From a virus, in the IMG/VR virus record IMGVR_UViG_3300033571_000199, positions 1 to 21,735 of that record: a stretch of 21,735 nt of DNA; one strand, 5' to 3'. Positions 1 through 4,789 of the stretch are shown here, piece after piece; the first letter of the stretch is position 1; each line of letters starts with the position of its first letter. The notes beneath the pieces are model-generated. The model worked only from the letters and a program-made list of their open reading frames with translations, ran no database searches and was not told where the DNA came from. Made by a program: the position numbers and the translations under genes.

Positions 1-87
1 ACCTTCTATGGTGAGAAGCGTTTGTGCTCGAGCGTTGTCGACCCGTTCAGCATCATCCGTTACCGTTCTACCGCAACGGGTGCGTAA
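1..87 (+). CDS. C-terminal end of a capsid-like protein (partial, paralogue of the next gene)
   Basis: Frame 1 is open from the window edge to a TAA at 85-87 and gives the last 28 residues of a protein whose start lies outside the window. The tail contains YGEKRL, then S and V, then DPF and an Arg. The complete capsid gene just downstream ends with YCEKRL, S, V, DPF and an Arg in the same spacing. This is seen directly and implies that the two genes are paralogues, so the missing part is probably another HK97-fold capsid subunit. Whether it is a second major capsid protein, a pentamer (vertex) protein or a decayed copy cannot be judged from 28 residues. The call of homology is fairly firm; the role is inferred. 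Confidence 0.7.
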   Translation, partial: TFYGEKRLCSSVVDPFSIIRYRSTATGA

Positions 88-93
88 TTAAGC

Positions 94-115
94 GAGGGGG
101 GCGCAAGCCCCTCTC
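94..115 (+). terminator. Strong GNRA-loop hairpin between the two capsid genes
   Basis: Positions 94-102 pair with 107-115 to form a 9-bp, mostly G-C stem with one G-U pair. The loop is GCAA, a stable GNRA tetraloop. It starts 7 nt after the stop codon of the upstream capsid-like gene and is followed by TCTTC rather than a clean U-run. It is therefore either a leaky terminator that sets the ratio of the two capsid transcripts or a 3'-end stabilising hairpin. The fold is clear; the function is inferred. Confidence 0.55.
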
Positions 116-129
116 TCTTCAACGAGAGG
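110..129 (+). promoter_or_regulatory. Alternative hairpin that would mask the capsid ribosome binding site
   Basis: CCTCTC at 110-115 can pair with GAGAGG at 124-129. The second segment is the Shine-Dalgarno of the capsid gene that starts at 137. The first segment is also the 3' arm of the GCAA hairpin at 94-115, so the two folds exclude each other. The upstream hairpin looks much stronger, which would normally leave the ribosome binding site free. A switch is possible but not demonstrated. Confidence 0.3.
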
Positions 130-136
130 AAATGAT

Positions 137-1159
137 ATGACCGCAGAAAAGAAAATTTTGGAAGGCATCAAACAGTCACTACTCACAGGTGAGCGTGTGA
201 CGATTGACCTGCGTGAGGCTTCGACCCTTACGGGTTCAGGTCTGGATGTCGGCGGTCGTACTCACTTCGATGATGTCTTTGCCCGTGCCCGTCTTGCAAA
301 CCCTTTGCGTATGGGCGCACGAATTATCAAGGCTCCCGATATGTCGGCAGTGGCTTTTGTTGCCAAGACAGGTAACGCCACCAACTCGACAAATCCGTGG
401 GGCTACACTTTCACCCCGAACTCTGGCAGTCCAAACGTGGCTACCACTTTCTGGCAATTGCCCACCCGAGTGGTGACGGCTCAGTTGCCTGTTCGTATTG
501 CTGCCCTTGATGACATCAACGGGCTAGAGGCTGGCTTGCTTGAAGACCTTGCGATGGAATTTGCCCAAGTTGAAGGTGCATCCATGGCAACAAACAATGA
601 CCAATCTGGAAGCAGCACCACCATTACGGGTGCAACAGAAGGCTTGCGTGGCTTGGATATGTACCTGTCGGGAGCCGCATCTGCATACGGCACCAGCGGT
701 CCTGCTATGACCAACGGCATCCACACTGTCGCTACTGTGTCGCTAGGCGGCACCACTGTGACATACAACAAAATCGTGGACATTGCGAACACCTTGCCTG
801 CTCAGTATTGGGCACGGGGCAATGTTGCATGGCACATGACTCCCGCCATGATTCAAACATTGCGCCAGTTGAAAGACAGCAACAACTTGCCATTGTTCTT
901 GGAATTGGGTGAACCCGGAGAGGGCGGCGCTGTCGGCTCTATTTTTGGCTGGCCTGTGATTCCCAATTCTTACCTGTCCAGCACCTTCCCCATCTATCTC
1001 GCTTGCTGGGAATGCTTCCTGACGATTGCAGATGTGGAAGAAATGACTTGCCAGATGATGGAGGAAACTGCACCCGGATTCGTGACCATGTACTGTGAGA
1101 AACGACTCGTTTCTACTGTCCGTGACCCGTTTGCTGGTGTTCGTGCATCTGCCGCTTAA
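137..1159 (+). CDS. Major capsid protein, HK97 fold
   Basis: This 340-aa protein has the pattern of HK97-type capsid subunits. An early loop region of about residues 60-115 is rich in Gly, Asn and Thr. Next comes a spine-helix-like acidic helix of about residues 125-150 (LEAGLLEDLAMEFAQVEGAS). The segment that in this family reads 'ALNGxG...P.G' appears as ATNNDQSG...TEGLRG. A P-domain/A-domain C-terminal half follows and ends in EKRLVSTVRDPF. It forms the capsid shell. The length is right for a mature subunit and I see no long N-terminal delta (scaffolding) domain, so assembly may rely on a separate scaffold or on the upstream paralogue. The start at 137 is supported by GAGAGGA 6-7 nt upstream. 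The next gene begins 10 nt after its stop. Confidence 0.85.
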   Translation: MTAEKKILEGIKQSLLTGERVTIDLREASTLTGSGLDVGGRTHFDDVFARARLANPLRMGARIIKAPDMSAVAFVAKTGNATNSTNPWGYTFTPNSGSPNVATTFWQLPTRVVTAQLPVRIAALDDINGLEAGLLEDLAMEFAQVEGASMATNNDQSGSSTTITGATEGLRGLDMYLSGAASAYGTSGPAMTNGIHTVATVSLGGTTVTYNKIVDIANTLPAQYWARGNVAWHMTPAMIQTLRQLKDSNNLPLFLELGEPGEGGAVGSIFGWPVIPNSYLSSTFPIYLACWECFLTIADVEEMTCQMMEETAPGFVTMYCEKRLVSTVRDPFAGVRASAA

Positions 1160-1169
1160 GAGGTAAGCC

Positions 1170-1823
1170 ATGCCCGTAGAAAACATGACTCTTGCCCCGT
1201 TCTATGCGGGGAATCGCAATCCGTTCAATTACGCAAAGATTGAGCAGGTGAGCAGAGACTTGGCTACCGCATGGCTGACTCTGGATGAGATTACCCAACA
1301 ACTCAACCTGTTCCAAGATGAGAGCCAAGACCCGTACCTAGAGTCCATTGAACTCGCCACTCGGATGGCGATAGAGGACTACTTGGGCATGGCAATTTTC
1401 CCGACAACATGGCGCACCTACTACGCCAACTTGGGTGTCTACAACACTCAGTGGTTCTTGGACTTGCCAGAAGTTGGTCTTGGTGCAACTGGTGTGACCA
1501 TCAACAAAGTGGAGGTCTACACTACCTCCAACACTGTGCCAGTGACTTTGGCAACCAACTCGTATTCGTATGACCCAACGGGCAACCGAGTGATTCTGAA
1601 TGAGTTGCCAAACAACCTGAACCAGAACATCGTCAACCCGATTGTGGTGACCTACACACAGAACACCAGCATCATTGCTCAGTATCCCGTCATCAAGCAA
1701 GCGGGGCTGATGCTCTTGACCCACATCTACAACAACCGCTCCAACACTACAGACGTAAATCTGAAAGAGATTCCTTTTGGTGTGGCGCAGTTGCTTCGCC
1801 CATACAAGCCACTGGTGATGTGA
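1170..1823 (+). CDS. Head-tail connector protein, gp6-like (phiE125 gp8 family)
   Basis: This 217-aa protein probably forms the adaptor ring under the portal. Residues 30-80 are helical and include LDEITQQLNL and a YLESIELATRMAIEDYLG segment. This matches the 'LR.....DD..l......A...ve..tgr' N-terminal pattern of HK97 gp6/phiE125 gp8 connectors. The end is diagnostic: IKQAGLMLLTHIYNNRS, an acidic linker, then EIPFGVAQLLRPYK, the usual 'lk.A.lll.ahwYenRe...elP.gv.aLl.pyr' signature. Its position directly after the capsid gene is the standard one. The Shine-Dalgarno is AGAGGT just before the ATG. The family assignment is by recalled pattern, without a search. Confidence 0.82.
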   Translation: MPVENMTLAPFYAGNRNPFNYAKIEQVSRDLATAWLTLDEITQQLNLFQDESQDPYLESIELATRMAIEDYLGMAIFPTTWRTYYANLGVYNTQWFLDLPEVGLGATGVTINKVEVYTTSNTVPVTLATNSYSYDPTGNRVILNELPNNLNQNIVNPIVVTYTQNTSIIAQYPVIKQAGLMLLTHIYNNRSNTTDVNLKEIPFGVAQLLRPYKPLVM

Positions 1824-1824
1824 G

Positions 1825-2169
1825 ATGCCGATAGTCCGCTACGAAAACCTCACTGTGAACACCGTTACCAACGGAGTCAATACGTTGGGGGAGCAGACTA
1901 CGGCTATCACCAAGTGGTTTGAGACACGGGGCTTGGTGCATGATGTCGCAAACAGCCTGCGCATTTCTGAGCGGTATCGGGCGTACACCGACATGGTGAC
2001 CATCACCCTGAACTACACCCCGAATGTGAAGCAGATGGTGGATAACCAAGAGGTCTACTCCATCACATGGCGTGACCGACAGTGGCGTATCACGGATGTT
2101 CGAGAATCGAATGACCGTCAGAAAGCCACCTTCATGTGCTATCGCAATGACCCTGTGGTGCCCGTATGA
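1825..2169 (+). CDS. Head closure / head-tail joining protein
   Basis: This 114-aa protein begins 1 nt after the connector stop. Residues 85-105 contain ITWRDRQWRITDVRESNDR followed by a beta-strand rich in hydrophobics. This is the hallmark of the phage head-tail joining family (SPP1 gp16 / HK97 gp7 type), where the motif is 'y.I.wrgr.w.I..v....drr'. It is expected to plug the connector after DNA packaging and to provide the surface that the tail docks on. The small size and its place between the gp6-like and tail-terminator-like genes agree with this. Translation is probably coupled to the upstream gene, because there is almost no spacer for its own ribosome binding site. Confidence 0.75.
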   Translation: MPIVRYENLTVNTVTNGVNTLGEQTTAITKWFETRGLVHDVANSLRISERYRAYTDMVTITLNYTPNVKQMVDNQEVYSITWRDRQWRITDVRESNDRQKATFMCYRNDPVVPV

Positions 2170-2582
2170 GTACCCAACAGAATCCAGTTCTCTACGCAGA
2201 GGCTATTCAGGCGCAACTGGCGACTACAGTTGCCCCTGTCCCTGTGTATGCAAACTTCAACCGTAATTTTGCGACCCAACCGAAATTCCTCACTTGGCAA
2301 CTGAGGAACGTGCACCAGCCTGTCTACACTGGACAGAACAAAGACATCAAAGGCATCGACAGACCCGTTTTTCAGGTGTCTATCTTTGCTCAGTCCATGT
2401 CGGATGCTTTCGGTATTTCCAACACTATATTACAATCTCTCCACGGATATGCTGGACAGTTTGGTGGTGTGTCTGGGTTGTATGTGTCGAAGGTAGATAT
2501 AGACTGGCTCTACAACACCTACGACAATGAACTCGGGCTAAACCAAATCATTCTGGACTGCACCTTGGATGTCCCGACATAA
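2166..2582 (+). CDS. Tail terminator / tail completion protein (DUF3168-like)
   Basis: This 138-aa protein starts in an ATGA overlap with the stop of the head-closure gene. The pattern is that of short tail-terminator proteins. An N-terminal helix (residues about 6-20) is followed by a 'P...TWQLRNVHQPVYTG' strand pair. Then come a central FQVSIFAQSMSDAFGISNTIL strand-helix, a glycine-rich segment and a C-terminal strand. In the DUF3168/lambda gpU group the matching part reads 'R.qvdvwa....a..la..v...L'. It would cap the tail tube at the head end. HK97-type clusters usually place a gp10-like gene just before this one; here that gene is about 2 kb further on (4277-4786). Confidence 0.65.
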   Translation: MSTQQNPVLYAEAIQAQLATTVAPVPVYANFNRNFATQPKFLTWQLRNVHQPVYTGQNKDIKGIDRPVFQVSIFAQSMSDAFGISNTILQSLHGYAGQFGGVSGLYVSKVDIDWLYNTYDNELGLNQIILDCTLDVPT

Positions 2583-2620
2583 GACACGATTGACCAACTC
2601 ATTTTTGAAAGGAACGAAAA

Positions 2621-3151
2621 ATGGCACTAATCAACAAAGTCATGCCGGGTTACTCCGCAACCCTGTGGTGTCAGGATGACGCAACCCCTACCGCTTTGAC
2701 CGATGCACAACTGTCCACTTGGACAGCGCAGGTCGGCTCCATCATTGGCACTTCTGCTGGCGGCACTGGCACCCCGACTACTGGTCTGCAAATTCCAGTA
2801 GAGGCAATCCCCGCTTTCGGTGCTGACGATGCGTTTGCCGCTTACTCGCTGGCAGGTGCTCGCACTGGTCAGAAAATCACCACGCAGAACCAAGTCACCT
2901 CCATGACTATCACTGCGGCATGGAACCCTGCTGACGCTTCTCTGTTGCTCATTCGTGCAGACGGCTACAACGGCACGATTGTTCGCACCTATGTGGTTGC
3001 AGTCTATGACGGCACCAACACTGTTGCGTATGCGTTCAACGCCCGTGTCGGCGGTATGCAGTGGGATATGTCTCCTGCCGCAGAAGGCAAGTTCATCTTC
3101 ACACTCCACCCAGTAGGCGGCAACTCCTACGGCTGGTCTACCAACACTTAA
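2621..3151 (+). CDS. Major tail (tube) protein
   Basis: This 176-aa, beta-rich protein is low in charge and rich in Thr, Gly and Ala. It sits exactly where the tail-tube gene is expected: after the connector genes and before the tail chaperones and tape measure. It has its own 38-nt leader with a strong AAAGGAA Shine-Dalgarno and is closed by an intrinsic terminator. That isolation suits a protein made in very high copy. Residues 90-150 alternate hydrophobic and polar positions in strands such as QVTSMTITAAWNP and GTIVRTYVVAVYDG, as in tube proteins. I see no Ig-like C-terminal extension. Family recognition comes mostly from position and composition rather than a sharp motif. Confidence 0.75.
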   Translation: MALINKVMPGYSATLWCQDDATPTALTDAQLSTWTAQVGSIIGTSAGGTGTPTTGLQIPVEAIPAFGADDAFAAYSLAGARTGQKITTQNQVTSMTITAAWNPADASLLLIRADGYNGTIVRTYVVAVYDGTNTVAYAFNARVGGMQWDMSPAAEGKFIFTLHPVGGNSYGWSTNT

Positions 3152-3155
3152 CGGG

Positions 3156-3175
3156 AGCCCCTTCGGGGGCTTTTC
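3156..3175 (+). terminator. Rho-independent terminator after the major tail gene
   Basis: AGCCCC at 3156-3161 pairs with GGGGCT at 3166-3171 around a UUCG tetraloop closed by C-G, one of the most stable loops known. A short T-run follows at 3171-3174. It lies 4 nt after the tail-tube stop codon. It would end most transcripts after the abundant tube mRNA and reduce expression of the downstream chaperone and tape measure genes. Confidence 0.85.
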
Positions 3176-3181
3176 TATACG

Positions 3182-3412
3182 ATGACGACAATACAAAACA
3201 GCAACGACCTGCTTTCCTACCTAGTGACCCTCGCTCAGACGGGTCAGAAGAATTGGTTTGGCTTCCCGCAACAACGCATTGCGGGAATTCACCTCGCCTA
3301 CGAAATCGCCAAGATTCATGCCGACAAGATGTCGCCTGAAGAAGTGGTTGACTATGTGGTGCGGCTCAACAACGCCATCTTCTCAAAGGTCTTGAAAGGA
3401 AACGCAGAATGA
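3182..3412 (+). CDS. Small protein of unknown function between tail tube and tail chaperones
   Basis: I do not recognise this 76-aa protein. It looks like a compact helical protein: helices at about residues 7-20, 31-47 and 51-70, with an aromatic patch (NWFGF) near residue 24. It starts only 7 nt after the terminator T-run. The nearest purine-rich stretch, GGGGG at 3165-3169, sits inside the terminator stem and is 12 nt from the ATG, so initiation should be weak. Its stop overlaps the next ATG (ATGA), which makes coupling to the chaperone gene likely. It may be an extra tail-assembly factor, but that is only an inference from position. Confidence 0.6.
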   Translation: MTTIQNSNDLLSYLVTLAQTGQKNWFGFPQQRIAGIHLAYEIAKIHADKMSPEEVVDYVVRLNNAIFSKVLKGNAE

Positions 3413-3927
3413 CTCTCAGCAAAAAACTCAATCGAAACCTCGCACAAGTTGCTGAGGAAATCAACATCCGCAAAGTCAGCATTGACCTTGGTGAAGTCAA
3501 GTTTGACGTTCGGGTTCGTGTCCCTCTGAAGAAGCAGATGGAAGAACTCAATGCACGGGTTTTGTCCCCTGCTCAAGAGATGGTAGATGCCATCTATGAG
3601 AGCCTGTCTGCACCCATGCGTGCAACTCTCCAAGAAGGTGGTGAGGAGTTTCTCAAGGCACTCAACGACCGCAAGCAGACCATTGTGGTGACCGACAATG
3701 ACCTCATCATTGATGGCACATCCATTCGTCAGATTGCTCAACTGCAAGCCATGGAGCAGTCCAAGGTGGAGGAGTATTTCCGCTTGCTGGTGTCTGAGAC
3801 AGGAGAACCAGTAAACGAAACTTATGACCAAATCACCGCTGAGTTCCCTGAGTTTGTGGTGAAAGAAATTGTGAGTGCAATTCAGGGGGCGATTGCTCCT
3901 GACTACAAGACAACAAAAAAAAACTGA
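3409..3927 (+). CDS. Tail assembly chaperone, gpG-like (zero-frame product)
   Basis: This 172-aa mostly helical and acidic protein lies between the tail-tube and tape measure genes, the standard place of lambda gpG-type chaperones. These bind the tape measure and help tube subunits polymerise, and are absent from the finished virion. Residues 21-40 form strands (RKVSIDLGEVKFDVRVRVP), then come helices to the end. The sequence finishes KTTKKN just before TGA at 3925-3927. The last codons sit in a run of nine A residues (3915-3923) that contains two -1 slippery heptamers. The -1 frame stays open into the 3924-4280 reading frame, so a share of ribosomes should make a longer G-T fusion. Identification rests on position and this frameshift layout. 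Confidence 0.8.
   Translation: MTLSKKLNRNLAQVAEEINIRKVSIDLGEVKFDVRVRVPLKKQMEELNARVLSPAQEMVDAIYESLSAPMRATLQEGGEEFLKALNDRKQTIVVTDNDLIIDGTSIRQIAQLQAMEQSKVEEYFRLLVSETGEPVNETYDQITAEFPEFVVKEIVSAIQGAIAPDYKTTKKN
3915..3924 (+). promoter_or_regulatory. Programmed -1 frameshift site in an A9 run
   Basis: In the zero frame the end of the gpG-like gene reads ACA AAA AAA AAC TGA. This offers A-AAA-AAA (3915-3921) and A-AAA-AAC (3918-3924), both classic X-XXY-YYZ slippery heptamers, directly before the stop. The -1 frame has no stop from here to 4278. No strong downstream pseudoknot is obvious; a weak AGGC/GCCT pairing is possible around 3942-3960. Polymerase slippage on the A-run is an alternative mechanism. 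Confidence 0.8.
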
Positions 3928-4280
3928 GGAGAAGTCTTCGTAGGCAAGTGACCGCCGCCTTGATTTTCAATGGACATACGGAGAAATCAGTTAGCGAAAT
4001 AAATGAGGAAATTTTTACGGAGATACAGGTTATGTACGCAGATGGGATGCTTGGCAACAGAGCCGTCTTTGACGCTGTAGCCCCTCTGACGGCTGGAGTT
4101 TTCAACTACATCCGTCCCGAAGGCACTCCCGCATACAAGCCTGACCAAATCTTCCCGTGGATTAACCTCTACTGGCAAAACCCCGACAACGAGCCAGCAC
4201 AAGATGAGCAGGTGAGCAACTCCCTGCTGGGCTACATCAGTCAGGCGAAGGGCTTTTCATTGGAAAGGTTCAAGCGATGA
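3924..4280 (+). CDS. gpT-like extension of the tail assembly chaperone (-1 frame)
   Basis: This is the downstream part of the frameshifted chaperone. After slippage at 3915-3924 the ribosome continues in the -1 frame from 3924 and adds about 118 residues, giving a G-T fusion of about 290 aa. The reading frame has no upstream stop between 3924 and 3948, and its first in-frame initiation codon (GTG at 3948) has only a distant AGGAGA. This supports expression by frameshifting rather than as a separate gene. The extension has a helical acidic first half. It also has a distinctive PAYKPDQIFPWINLYWQNP segment near its C-terminus, rich in aromatics, which probably contacts the tube protein. The stop overlaps the following ATG. 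Confidence 0.78.
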   Translation: MRRSLRRQVTAALIFNGHTEKSVSEINEEIFTEIQVMYADGMLGNRAVFDAVAPLTAGVFNYIRPEGTPAYKPDQIFPWINLYWQNPDNEPAQDEQVSNSLLGYISQAKGFSLERFKR

Positions 4281-4786
4281 CTGCCGTATTCAAAATGGAA
4301 GGCTTTGACGAACTCATCAAGAAGATGGATGAGTTGGGTCAGGAAATCGGTAAAGCCAAAACAGACCGCATTTGGCGCAAAGCAATGGCGTATGCCATGG
4401 AGCCAGTGCTTGAGGATGCCAAAGCGTTTGCCCCGAAAGACACAGGGGAGATGGCAAACCGCATCTACATGAAGGTGCACCGCCCAATGGCTCGGGACAA
4501 GCAGGGCAGGATGTACGCTGGTGAGTCGTACATGGCACGGGTCACTGCAAGCCCTATCCGTTCGGATTCGGTGCTCAATTACACAGTCAACAGCAAGGGC
4601 AAATTGCGAGCGACATGGGCGAACAAATCACCCGCCCCTGTTTCGCAAGAGTTTGGCAACGCCAATCATGCTGCCAAGCCATTCATTCGCCCTGCTTTAC
4701 AAGTTAACCTGACCAACGTCCAATCAAGGCTTGGATGGTCAGTGTGGGCGGCTATTCAAGAAATCGCCGCAAAAGGGAAAGGCTAA
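4277..4786 (+). CDS. HK97 gp10-like neck/tail protein
   Basis: This 169-aa protein matches the HK97-gp10-like family. An N-terminal segment ELIKKMDELGQEIGKAK is followed by a helix RKAMAYAMEPVLEDAKAFAPKDTGEMANRI. The last part is the family signature 'lr.Ak..aP.dTG.L..si'. Near the end come QEFGNANHAAKPFIRPAL, the usual 'v..G......a.PflrpA' motif, and a C-terminal helix. Members act in the head-tail neck or in completion of the tail. In HK97-type clusters the gene normally sits between the head-closure and tail-terminator genes. Here it lies between the chaperone pair and the tape measure, overlapping the chaperone stop by ATGA. The family call is confident; its exact job at this location is open. 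Confidence 0.82.
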   Translation: MTAVFKMEGFDELIKKMDELGQEIGKAKTDRIWRKAMAYAMEPVLEDAKAFAPKDTGEMANRIYMKVHRPMARDKQGRMYAGESYMARVTASPIRSDSVLNYTVNSKGKLRATWANKSPAPVSQEFGNANHAAKPFIRPALQVNLTNVQSRLGWSVWAAIQEIAAKGKG

Positions 4787-4789
4787 GTC

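Noticed and set aside
743-1186. Long open frame on the minus strand opposite the capsid gene, and similar antisense frames elsewhere
   Set aside because: They lie wholly opposite strong structural genes, have no sensible ribosome binding sites and give low-complexity or Cys/His-rich translations typical of shadow frames.
2590-2620. TTGACC before the major tail gene as a possible -35 box
   Set aside because: No TATAAT-like -10 at a suitable distance; the gap is better explained as a leader with a ribosome binding site.
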